From Ornithinicoccus sp045032955 (GTDB lineage: Bacteria > Actinomycetota > Actinomycetes > Actinomycetales > Dermatophilaceae), in assembly GCF_045032955.1 (NCBI RefSeq), contig NZ_JBJFZU010000003.1, positions 341,713-405,712 of the forward strand: 64,000 nt of DNA, given 5' to 3'. The notes beneath the pieces are model-generated. The model saw only the letters and a program-made list of their open reading frames with translations. It was not told the origin of the DNA and made no database searches. Positions within the stretch are counted from its first letter, which is position 1; every line of letters starts with the position of its first letter. The position numbers were made by a program, and so were the translations under genes. This document shows, one piece after another, positions 16,093-23,006 of the stretch.

Positions 16093-16113
16093 TCACGATA
16101 TTACGGAATAGTG
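16093..16113. promoter_or_regulatory. -10 box (TAATAT) inside a TCAC...GTGA inverted repeat
   Basis: On the minus strand TAATAT (16098-16103) lies 7 nt before ATG 16090. It sits within an imperfect dyad, TCACGATATT and AATAGTGA, that could be the autoregulatory operator of the ArsR-type protein. Confidence 0.45.
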
Positions 16114-16168
16114 AGACCGTAGACAACTCTCGCCCTGCGAGCCCTCCCACGCAGGGCCCGGCGCCACT

Positions 16169-16174
16169 AGGCTC
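16169..16174 (+). promoter_or_regulatory. Putative leaderless -10 box (TAGGCT) for the MetX-like gene
   Basis: TAGGCT ends 9 nt before GTG 16184, without a Shine-Dalgarno sequence between. Confidence 0.45.
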
Positions 16175-16183
16175 ACGACCACC

Positions 16184-17281
16184 GTGACCGCACTCGACGA
16201 GGAGTCCGCCATGCCGATCGACAACCCCTTCTACACACCCGAGGTGCAGGGCGCCTACGAGCTCCACGGCCTCGGCCGGTTCGAGCTCGAGGAGGGCGGC
16301 GTCATACCGGACCTCCAGCTGGCGGTCGCCACCTACGGCGAGCTCAACGAGGCCAAGGACAACGCGATCCTCATCCCGACCTGGTTCTCCGGCACCCACC
16401 AGACCTGGGAGCTGACGTACATCGGCGAGGGCCGGGCGCTGGACCCCTCGCACTTCTTCATCGTCGTCGTCAACCAGATCGGCAACGGGCTCTCGACCTC
16501 TCCGCACACCGCCGACGGCGACATCGCCATGGCGGCCTTCCCGCACGTGCGCATCGGTGACGACGTCCGCGCCCAGGAGCAGCTGCTGCGGGAGGTCTTC
16601 GGCATCGACCGGCTCGCCCTCGTCGTCGGCGGCTCGATGGGCGCCCAGCAGACCTGGGAGTGGGCGGTCCGGTTCCCGGAGAAGGTGCAGCGGGCGGCGA
16701 TGATCGCCGGCACCGCGCAGAACACCCCGCACGATGTCCTCTTCACCCAGACGCTCATGGACGCCATCACCTCCGATCCCGGCTGGAACGGCGGCGACTA
16801 CGCCTCGCCGGCCGACGTCGGCGAGGGGCTGCGCCGGCACGCCGACATCTGGGCGGTCATGGGGCTGTCCACCGAGTTCTGGCGCTCCGAGTTCTGGCGG
16901 GGGATCGAGCTGCCGGATGTCACCTGGGACACCTTCGAGGAGTTCCGCGACCGGTTCCTGCGGCCCACGTTCGCCGCGATGGACCCGAACGCGCTGCTGA
17001 GCATGGGATGGAAGTGGCAGCGTGGCGACGTCGCCCGGCACACCGGCGGTGACCTCGCGGCCGCCCTCGGGCGGATCACCGCGAAGACCTTCGTGCTGCC
17101 GATCGACGAGGACATGTTCTTCCCGCCGCGCGACTGCGCCCGCGAGCAGGAGCTCGTGCCCGGCAGCGAGCTGCGCACCCTGCACTCGGTCGCCGGCCAC
17201 TTCGGGCTCTTCGGGTTCGAGGAGTCCTACCTCGCCGAGCTGGACGGCCACCTGAGGGAGCTGCTCGCCATGGAGGTCTGA
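16184..17281 (+). CDS. MetX-like alpha/beta hydrolase (homoserine O-acetyltransferase family)
   Basis: This is a 365-residue alpha/beta-hydrolase of the homoserine acetyltransferase family. The nucleophile elbow VVGGSMGAQQTWEWA carries Ser in GGSMGA (near residue 151), the acid is in PIDEDMFFPP, and the base is in VAGHFGLFG near the end. PTWFSGTHQTW and FFIVVVNQIGNGLSTSP are family signatures. True MetX uses acetyl-CoA to activate homoserine for methionine synthesis; many actinobacterial paralogues of this exact layout are generic MetX-like hydrolases. No methionine gene is adjacent, so I do not assign metX. The stop codon lies inside the first unit of a 17-bp tandem repeat. Confidence 0.78.
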   Translation: MTALDEESAMPIDNPFYTPEVQGAYELHGLGRFELEEGGVIPDLQLAVATYGELNEAKDNAILIPTWFSGTHQTWELTYIGEGRALDPSHFFIVVVNQIGNGLSTSPHTADGDIAMAAFPHVRIGDDVRAQEQLLREVFGIDRLALVVGGSMGAQQTWEWAVRFPEKVQRAAMIAGTAQNTPHDVLFTQTLMDAITSDPGWNGGDYASPADVGEGLRRHADIWAVMGLSTEFWRSEFWRGIELPDVTWDTFEEFRDRFLRPTFAAMDPNALLSMGWKWQRGDVARHTGGDLAAALGRITAKTFVLPIDEDMFFPPRDCAREQELVPGSELRTLHSVAGHFGLFGFEESYLAELDGHLRELLAMEV

Positions 17282-17320
17282 CGTACACCGTGGTCTGACG
17301 TACAGCGAGGTCTGACGTAT
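17277..17320 (+). repeat. 17-bp direct repeats containing TCTGACGTAC
   Basis: Units begin at 17277, 17294 and 17311 (TCTGACGTACACCGTGG, TCTGACGTACAGCGAGG, TCTGACGTAT), an exact 17-bp period. The first unit contains the stop codon of the MetX-like gene, and the array ends just before the eCIS sheath-like gene. Function unknown; it may be an operator array or replication slippage. Confidence 0.6.
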
Positions 17321-17349
17321 CTGGGCGGGCGGTGCCCGCTCTCCGGGGT

Positions 17350-18729
17350 ATGCCCCCTCCCGCACCCAGCGCCGCCGGTGCCCCGATCGAGCCGCTCCCC
17401 ACCGCGGTCACCGGCTTCGTCGGTGCGGCGGACACAGGGCCGGTCGACACCCCGGTGACGGTCACCAGCGCCGCCGCCTACCACGCGACCTTCGGGCCCA
17501 GCCTCGACGCGGACCGCCCGCTCGGGCATTCCGTCGACCTGTTCTTCGCCAACGGGGGTCGGCAGGCCGTCGTCGTCCGTGCCGCCGGACCTGACCCTGC
17601 GCAGCTGGTGCCGGCCGACGGTCCTGGTGGAGTGCACGCCCTGGACGGCTCCGGCGTCACCGTGCTGGTGCTGCCCGGCGTCACCGCCGCCCACGCCGAG
17701 CAGGTGGGGGTCGCGCTCGCGCGGTGCGCGGCATACCGGGCGGTGCTGGTGCTCGACCTGCGGCCCGGGCCCTGGACCCAGGACGTCCGTGCCACGGTCG
17801 AGCGGGTGGGTGAGCACCGGGAGCGGGCGGCGGCATACCACCCGTGGATAGTCGTCGACGGAGTGAGCGTGCCACCGGGCGGGGCGGTCGCCGGGGTGAT
17901 CGCCCGCACCGACGCCGAGCGCGGGGTCTGGAAGGCGCCCGCCGGGGTCGGGCTGCACGGGGTCGACGCGCTCACCGAGGCGATCGACGCCCGCGGTGCC
18001 GAGGAGCTGACCGGGGCCGGGGTCAACGTGCTGCGCGAGTTCCCCGGCCGGGGGAGTCTGGTGTGGGGCGCGCGCCTGGTTGCCGGGGCACAGAACGGTG
18101 ACCCCGCCGCGCGGTACCTGTCGGTGCGGCGGCTCACCGACCACGTGCTGACCTCGGTGAGTGTCGGGCTCGGGTTCGTGCGGGACGAGCCGAGCGCGGA
18201 GGTGCTGTGGACGCGGGTCCGGCAGCTGACCGAGGACTTCCTGCACCGGCTGTGGCTGCAGGGGGCGCTCGCCGGCGTGCGGGTGGAGGAGGCCTACGGT
18301 GTCCGGTGCGGGCAGGGGGAGACGATGACCGAGGCCGACGTGCGCGCAGGGCAGGTGGTGCTGTCCCTGTGGGTGGCTCCGGTGCGGGCCGGCGAGTACG
18401 ACGCGCACACGCTGCGGTTCCAGGCTCGTCCGTCCTCGCAGCCGAAGACCGGCACGACACCGGTGCTCGCGGTGGACCTGGGCCAGGTGGTCTCGCGGTA
18501 CATCGGCGAGACCGAGAAGAACCTCTCGCGAGTGTTCGACCGTGCCGAGGGGAGCGGGCTGGTGCTCGAGTTCGACGAGGCGGATGCGGTGTTCGGGAAG
18601 CGCACCGAGGTGCGTGACACGCACGACCGGTATGCCGGTCAGGAGACCGCTCGGCTCGTCGAGCGGATGGCGAAGGAGCGGGGGATTCCGGTGCGGTGGC
18701 GCCGTTGGCCCTCCGACGGTCAGGGCTGA
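17350..18729 (+). CDS. Contractile tail-sheath-like protein fused to a Walker-A-less AAA+ fragment (eCIS relic)
   Basis: This is a 459-residue product. Residues 1 to about 358 match a phage/eCIS tail-sheath protein over its full length: TAVTGFVGAADTGPVDTPV and VDLFFANGGRQAVVVRA at the N-terminus, then GVWKAPAGV, VNVLREFPGRGSLVWGAR, YLSVRRLTDHVL, and the C-terminal EEAYGVRCGQGETMTEADV and VVLSLWVAPV. From about residue 370 the sequence switches to an AAA+ ATPase of the kind encoded in the same eCIS clusters: VDLGQVVSRYIGETEKNLSR, Walker B in LVLEFDEADAVFGKR, then TEVRDTHDRYAGQET. The P-loop (GxxGxGKT) that should come first is missing; only PKTGTTPVLAVDL stands there. The simplest explanation is one in-frame deletion removing the middle of an eCIS operon. 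Start ATG 17350 or GTG 17332; neither has a good ribosome binding site. The long open frame and normal codon use suggest either a recent event or retained function. Confidence 0.72.
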   Translation: MPPPAPSAAGAPIEPLPTAVTGFVGAADTGPVDTPVTVTSAAAYHATFGPSLDADRPLGHSVDLFFANGGRQAVVVRAAGPDPAQLVPADGPGGVHALDGSGVTVLVLPGVTAAHAEQVGVALARCAAYRAVLVLDLRPGPWTQDVRATVERVGEHRERAAAYHPWIVVDGVSVPPGGAVAGVIARTDAERGVWKAPAGVGLHGVDALTEAIDARGAEELTGAGVNVLREFPGRGSLVWGARLVAGAQNGDPAARYLSVRRLTDHVLTSVSVGLGFVRDEPSAEVLWTRVRQLTEDFLHRLWLQGALAGVRVEEAYGVRCGQGETMTEADVRAGQVVLSLWVAPVRAGEYDAHTLRFQARPSSQPKTGTTPVLAVDLGQVVSRYIGETEKNLSRVFDRAEGSGLVLEFDEADAVFGKRTEVRDTHDRYAGQETARLVERMAKERGIPVRWRRWPSDGQG

Positions 18730-18779
18730 GCTGTCCGGCGGCGTAGCGGACGTCGACGGCTTGCCCGGGAGGCCACACC

Positions 18780-19514
18780 TCAGGCAGATGCGACCTCGGT
18801 GCTCTGCCGGCGGGTCAGCGTCAGGTGCAGGCTCAGGGCCGCGTAGTAGACGACATACCCGCCGGACACGACGATCAGCCACACGCTCGGCGACGGGTAC
18901 TGCGCCAGGATCACGGCATACAGGACGAGCCACAGCGTCGTCAGCGTCATCGTCGGCCACCAGGCGATCTCGGTGCGGGACGGGTACACGTACTTGATGG
19001 GGACGAAGACCATCACCGTGAGCACCAGCAGCACGGTCGTGGTGACCGCCACCCCGGCGCTCAGCACCACCAGGTAGAAAGCGGCGATGTTCCAGTAGCT
19101 CGGGAAGCCGAGGAAGAAGTGGTCCTCGGTCTTGGCGTCGCTGCGGCAGAACTGGTAGCACGACGCCAGCAGCGGGACCGAGGCGACGACTCCGCCGAGC
19201 CAGCCTCCGGGCAGGAAGCCCGCGCTCCACAGCAGCACCATCGGCGCGAAGGCATACGTGATGTAGTCGATGATGTTGTCCAGCAGCGCCCCGTCGAAGC
19301 CGGGCACCAGCTCCTTGACGCGGAAGTGCCGGGCGAGGAAGCCGTCGGTGCCGTCGACGACCATCGCGGCGAGGAAGAGCCAGAGGACCAGCTCGACCTC
19401 ACCGGCGTAGGAGAAGTGGACCATGAGCAGCGCGAGCACGGCGCCCAGGGCGGTGTAGACGTGGACAGCCACCGCCGCCAGGCGTGGGGGCGCGCTGGCG
19501 GACAAAGAACTCAT
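18780..19514 (-). CDS. CDP-alcohol phosphatidyltransferase, phosphatidylcholine-synthase-like
   Basis: This is a 244-residue integral membrane enzyme with about seven to eight hydrophobic helices. The CDP-alcohol motif is present as DGTDGFLAR, a 12-13 residue spacer, then GALLDNIID. The long spacer between the AR and GxxxDxxxD parts is the variant typical of phosphatidylcholine synthase (Pcs), which condenses CDP-diacylglycerol with choline, rather than of PgsA or PIS. Residues after the motif (YITYAFAPMVLL) and the SYWNIAAFYL region also resemble Pcs. Pcs activity is inferred; choline supply genes are not seen here. ATG 19514 is preceded by TAGGGT at 7 nt and no ribosome binding site. It separates the two eCIS relics and is transcribed against them. 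Confidence 0.75.
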   Translation of the reverse strand: MSSLSASAPPRLAAVAVHVYTALGAVLALLMVHFSYAGEVELVLWLFLAAMVVDGTDGFLARHFRVKELVPGFDGALLDNIIDYITYAFAPMVLLWSAGFLPGGWLGGVVASVPLLASCYQFCRSDAKTEDHFFLGFPSYWNIAAFYLVVLSAGVAVTTTVLLVLTVMVFVPIKYVYPSRTEIAWWPTMTLTTLWLVLYAVILAQYPSPSVWLIVVSGGYVVYYAALSLHLTLTRRQSTEVASA

Positions 19515-19521
19515 GACCTCG

Positions 19522-19527
19522 ACCCTA
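19522..19527 (-). promoter_or_regulatory. Putative leaderless -10 box (TAGGGT) for the Pcs-like gene
   Basis: TAGGGT on the minus strand ends 7 nt before ATG 19514. Confidence 0.45.
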
Positions 19528-19573
19528 GTGGGCCGGGTACCGTGAACCCGGTTGGACATCCAGGGAGGAACGT

Positions 19574-20203
19574 ATGAAGGAGATCGTCGGTCTGCCGGGG
19601 GAGGAGTCGGCCTACCGCGACCCGAAGGTCCGCAAGGGCATGCTCAAGGACATCCGGCTCGCGCTGCGCCGCAAGCTGCTGCCGGGGGAGACCGTCCAGG
19701 GACTGTTCATCGCCTACCGGATCCGCCGCAGCGTCTCCGCCCTGGTCGTCACCGACCGGCGGCTGCTCACCCTGGGTGACGTCTCGGTCGGTATGCCCGT
19801 GGTCGACGACCTCGACCGGAGCCAGGTCACCGAGGTGACCATCGAACGGCACAAGGTGTTCTCCACCGGTGCCGTCGTTGCCGTCACCCCGGACGGGCCG
19901 GTCGGTCTCGGGACCCTGGACTACGGCAAGGAGACCTTCAACAAGCTCGAGGAGATCCTTGCCCAGGACGGTTCCGCCGGTATGCCGCTCATCCCCACCC
20001 CGTCCGCCCGGCGCCCGGGCGTGGAGACGGTGCAGGACGGGCCTCAGGGCCACCTGCCTCTCACCCCGCCGGCCGGCGGGGTGCCGCCGCAGCACCCGCT
20101 GGTCGCCCAGCTCAGCGCTCTGGCAGACCTGCACGAGCGTGGCGCGCTCGACGACGACGAGTTCGCCGCCGCCAAGCAGAAGCTGATCGCCGAGTGGCCA
20201 TGA
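19574..20203 (+). CDS. PH-like plus SHOCT-domain protein
   Basis: This is a 209-residue cytoplasmic protein. Residues 25-130 form a PH/YokE-like beta-rich domain (LLPGETVQGLFIAYRI, SALVVTDRRLLTLGD, VTIERHKVFSTGAVVAVTPD). After a Pro/Gly-rich linker, a SHOCT motif ends the protein (PLVAQLSALADLHERGALDD, then DEFAAAKQKLIAEW). SHOCT domains are short helical hairpins thought to mediate oligomerisation. GGGAGGAAC precedes ATG 19574. The stop overlaps the next gene by 4 nt (ATGA), coupling it to the tail-hub relic. This pairing may have arisen by deletion. Confidence 0.8.
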   Translation: MKEIVGLPGEESAYRDPKVRKGMLKDIRLALRRKLLPGETVQGLFIAYRIRRSVSALVVTDRRLLTLGDVSVGMPVVDDLDRSQVTEVTIERHKVFSTGAVVAVTPDGPVGLGTLDYGKETFNKLEEILAQDGSAGMPLIPTPSARRPGVETVQDGPQGHLPLTPPAGGVPPQHPLVAQLSALADLHERGALDDDEFAAAKQKLIAEWP

Positions 20204-20832
20204 CGCCCCCGACCGTCCCCCTCGTCACGGTCGACGGTGTCGACCCGGCCCTGGTCGCCCGTGACCTGACTCGCGTCGTCGTCCGCGACCGAGGGGGACG
20301 CCCGGTCCGCCTGCGGGTGGAGCTCAGACACAGCCCGGAGGGGCACGTCCACCCGTCCGGCGCAGACGCATTCATCGGCTCGTCCCTGCGCGTCACCCTC
20401 GCCACCTCGTCCGGGCCCGACACCGCCGGGTGGGAGTTCGAGGGACCCGTGGACGCGGTTTCCGTGCTGTGCCCGGAAGGCGGCCCACCGATGCTGATCC
20501 TCGAGGCGCACGACGCGCGGGAGGTGCAGCCCGCACCCCCGGCGCACCGGTCCTCGACCGCGATCCCCCTACAGCTCGGCCAGGGGCTGATCGCCGCCGG
20601 CGTGCGCACCGAGGCGGTCGGCGCTGTCACCGGAGGCGGGCCCCGACCCGGCCTCGGCAACGGAGTCTCCGCCGAAGCCGTCACCGTTCCCGGCCTGACC
20701 GTCGGCGGGACGGTCGTCCTCGCCGGGGTCGCCTCCTGGGTGGACGGTCGGGCATACCGGATCACCGCCGTCCGTCACCGCTTCGACGGAGTGCGCGGAT
20801 CACGCACCCGGTTCCGGGCAGAGCCGGTCTGA
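20200..20832 (+). CDS. Shortened phage late-control gpD / eCIS tail-hub-like protein
   Basis: This is a 210-residue protein. The N-terminal half resembles the first domain of gpD/VgrG-type hub proteins of contractile injection systems: PLVTVDGVDPALVARDLTRV, RLRVELRH, SLRVTLATSSGP, FEGPVDAVSV, PPMLILEAHDAREVQ. The C-terminal half matches the end of such hubs: VPGLTVGGTVVLAGV and AYRITAVRHRFDGVRGSRTR, then FRAE. The central part expected in a 350-500-residue hub is missing. ATG 20200 overlaps the SHOCT gene stop. Together with the sheath-AAA fusion 1.5 kb away it marks a former eCIS cluster. Family assignment rests on motif order by eye. Confidence 0.6.
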   Translation: MTPPTVPLVTVDGVDPALVARDLTRVVVRDRGGRPVRLRVELRHSPEGHVHPSGADAFIGSSLRVTLATSSGPDTAGWEFEGPVDAVSVLCPEGGPPMLILEAHDAREVQPAPPAHRSSTAIPLQLGQGLIAAGVRTEAVGAVTGGGPRPGLGNGVSAEAVTVPGLTVGGTVVLAGVASWVDGRAYRITAVRHRFDGVRGSRTRFRAEPV

Positions 20833-20864
20833 CGGCGCACCCGGCACGGAGCCCTGCTGCGCCG
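20833..20864. terminator. Hairpin between convergent stops
   Basis: CGGCGC (20833-20838) pairs with GCGCCG (20859-20864) between the stops at 20832 and 20879. No T-run follows. Confidence 0.4.
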
Positions 20865-20878
20865 GACGCCCCGACGTC

Positions 20879-21079
20879 CTAGCTCAGGACGCCACCGAGG
20901 CCGCCCCCACCGCCCAGGTTGTTCATCAGATCCTTCGGGTCGAGGCCGTACTGCTCGAGCAGGCCGGCGTCCTTCTCGGTGTCCACCTGCTCGGGCATCT
21001 CGCTGTCCGCCTGACGTGCCTTGTCCTGGTCGCCGCGGGACTTCAGGAACTCGATGATCTGTGACTTGTCGATCTGCAT
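20879..21079 (-). CDS. Conserved small acidic protein with Gly-rich C-terminus
   Basis: This 66-residue protein starts MQIDKSQIIEFLKSRGDQDK and contains EKDAGLLEQYGLDPKDLMNN followed by a run of glycines and GGVLS. It is helical with a disordered tail and no known domain. Similar short proteins with a DKSQIIEFLKSRG opening are widespread in actinobacteria, but their role is unknown to me. AAGGGCG precedes ATG 21079. It stands alone as a monocistronic gene between a hairpin and the divergent FAD oxidoreductase gene. Confidence 0.65.
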   Translation of the reverse strand: MQIDKSQIIEFLKSRGDQDKARQADSEMPEQVDTEKDAGLLEQYGLDPKDLMNNLGGGGGLGGVLS

Positions 21080-21247
21080 GATGCGCCCTTCGTCGGGATG
21101 GGTCGTGTGTGCTCGACGCTATCGAGGCCCTCTCGGCCTGCAACTCGAACGACCCGCAGGGCTGCGACCCCCGTGATGCTCCCGGGATCCGGGCCCGCGA
21201 TGCTTCAATGGCGCATGCACTCCAGGACCGTCAAGGCGAGCAGCTAG

Positions 21248-22900
21248 ATGGCCCGGGACACAGGGTCTTCTCGACGTCGACCCTCTCGCCGTCGACCGGG
21301 AGCACACCGCCGACGTGGCACTCGACGGGTGCAACGGCTGTATGTCGGGGGCGCTCTTCTGCTGGTGCTCGTCGTCGGTGGGCCACAGCTCGTCCTATGG
21401 TCGGGAGAGCCGCTGGAGGCCAAGGAGTGCATCGTTGCCCACGCACCAGCAGCGACCGGGACGACGCCCTCGCCCGCACTGGCCAGTGTGGACGCCGCGG
21501 CATACCCCGGGGGGTTGGACCAGGAGGGCGGTGTCGTCTCCGACGCGAGCTGCCTGACCCGGACGGAGGTCTTCGGGGTGGTCCGTCCGGTGGACGAGGC
21601 CGGCGTCCGCACCGCGCTGGCCTACGCGCAGGAGCAGGACCTGTCGGTCTCGGTGGGCGGCACCCAGCACGCCATGGGGGGTCAGGCCTCCCACCCCGGA
21701 GGTCTGGTGGTGGATATGCGCGGTCTGGACGGGATCACGGTCGACGAGGATGCGCGGACCGCGACCGTGCAGGCGGGCGCGACCTGGCACCAGGTCCTGG
21801 AGGCGGTCCACCCGGTCGGACTGTCGGTGATGACGATGCCCGGCATCGACGTGCTCAGCGTCGGCGGGACGGTCTCCGCCAACGCGCACGGCCTCGACTT
21901 CCGAGCCGGAAGCCTCTCCTCCACCATCCGTTCGATGCGGGTGATGCTGGCCGACGGCACCGTGCACCGGGTCGGTCCGGACGAGCGGCCAGAGCTCTTC
22001 CAGGCGGTCGTCGGCGGCTACGGACTGTTCGGGGTGATCCTGGACGTCGAGCTCGAGCTGGTCGACAGCGAGATGCTCGAGCTCCGTCAACAGGTGGTCA
22101 CCGTCCAGGACTTCCCGGAGGTCTTCGCCTCGCGGGTAGCAGGCGACGACGACGTCCGGCTGACCTACACACACCTGTCCACCGCGCCCGGCAGTCTGCT
22201 GCAGGAGGCGATCGTCTACAGCTACGCGCGGGTGGAGTCGCCTGAGCCCGTGCCTCCGCTGCGGGAGCGTGCCTCGGACCGGGCCAGCCGTCTCGTCTTC
22301 AACCTGGCTCGGATCGGCGACACGGGGCAACGGGTGAAGTGGTGGGCACAGCGTGACGTGCTGCCGCACGTCCGCGGCTGTCAGCAGTCGCGCAACGAGG
22401 CGCTGCGCGAGGCCGAGGCGTGCATGGTCGGGCGGAACCAGGCCATGTTCGAGAGCCTGGGCTTCCTTCAGAACCGGCTGCCGCAGTACACCGACGTCCT
22501 GCACGAGTACTTCCTCCCGCACGACCAGCTCGTCCCGTTCCTCGACGACCTGCGCGACGAGCTCGCCCGGCACGACGCCCGGCTGATGAGCGCCTCGGTC
22601 CGGTCGGTCCACGCCGAGGACGTCGTGCTCGACTACGCCCAGGGGGAGAGGTTCTCGGTCGTGCTCTACCTGAGCCAGGGCGTCAGCGACGCGGGAAACG
22701 CGGACATGGCCGATCTGACCAGAGCCCTGGTGACGGCCTCCCTGGCCCGGGGCGGCACCTTCTACCTGCCCTACCAGCAGCACTACACCCGGGAGCAGGT
22801 GGCGCAGGCATACCCGCGGCTGGACGAGTTCTTCGCCGTCAAGCGACGGTACGACCCGGGTATGCGCTTCCAGAACAGCTTCTCAGCACGCTTCGCCTGA
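21248..22900 (+). CDS. Membrane-anchored FAD-binding oxidoreductase (VAO/PCMH family)
   Basis: This is a 550-residue protein. An Arg-rich cytoplasmic N-terminus (residues 1-28, SSRRRPSRRRPG) and one transmembrane helix (LYVGGALLLVLVVGGPQLVL) are followed by an extracytoplasmic FAD-binding PCMH domain (about 95-290). Visible motifs are SVSVGGTQHAMGGQ (where covalent or tight FAD binding often occurs through the His), VDMRGLDGITVDEDARTATV, GIDVLSVGGTVSANAHG and GGYGLFGVILDVELEL. The C-terminal part holds the substrate domain ending PRLDEFFAVKRRYDPGMRFQ. Anchoring outside the membrane is unusual for this family, whose members oxidise alcohols, sugars or lactones. Substrate unknown. It is monocistronic; its stop is 4 nt before hairpin repeat copy 2. 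Confidence 0.82.
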   Translation: MARDTGSSRRRPSRRRPGAHRRRGTRRVQRLYVGGALLLVLVVGGPQLVLWSGEPLEAKECIVAHAPAATGTTPSPALASVDAAAYPGGLDQEGGVVSDASCLTRTEVFGVVRPVDEAGVRTALAYAQEQDLSVSVGGTQHAMGGQASHPGGLVVDMRGLDGITVDEDARTATVQAGATWHQVLEAVHPVGLSVMTMPGIDVLSVGGTVSANAHGLDFRAGSLSSTIRSMRVMLADGTVHRVGPDERPELFQAVVGGYGLFGVILDVELELVDSEMLELRQQVVTVQDFPEVFASRVAGDDDVRLTYTHLSTAPGSLLQEAIVYSYARVESPEPVPPLRERASDRASRLVFNLARIGDTGQRVKWWAQRDVLPHVRGCQQSRNEALREAEACMVGRNQAMFESLGFLQNRLPQYTDVLHEYFLPHDQLVPFLDDLRDELARHDARLMSASVRSVHAEDVVLDYAQGERFSVVLYLSQGVSDAGNADMADLTRALVTASLARGGTFYLPYQQHYTREQVAQAYPRLDEFFAVKRRYDPGMRFQNSFSARFA

Positions 22901-22904
22901 CGGA

Positions 22905-22968
22905 TGTGCAAGAACGGTGCGACACATCCGTCACCGTGGCGACGGGTGTGTCACACCGTTCTTGCACA
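22905..22968. repeat. 27-bp inverted repeat hairpin, copy 2 of 3
   Basis: Arms at 22905-22931 and 22942-22968 flank a 10-nt loop. The left arm reads TGTGCAAGAACGGTGCGACA then CATCCGT; the arms differ at two positions that still allow G-U pairs. It lies between convergent stops (22900 and 23007), the position of a bidirectional terminator. Confidence 0.85.
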
Positions 22969-23006
22969 GGTATGCCCGGAGCAGGGACGCCCCGCTCAGG
23001 CATCGA

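Noticed and set aside
16184..17281. metX (homoserine O-acetyltransferase) as a firm assignment
   Set aside because: The catalytic motifs fit the superfamily, but no methionine or cysteine gene is nearby and MetX-like hydrolases share them.
15557..17365. A very long minus-strand open frame through the MetX-like gene
   Set aside because: It is the antisense of a well-supported gene in GC-rich DNA; only the part up to ATG 16090 has ArsR-type motifs.
17227..19230. A 667-codon minus-strand frame opposite the sheath-AAA gene
   Set aside because: Composition is Arg/Pro/His-rich with no motif, while the plus strand carries clear sheath and AAA+ motifs; it is a shadow frame.
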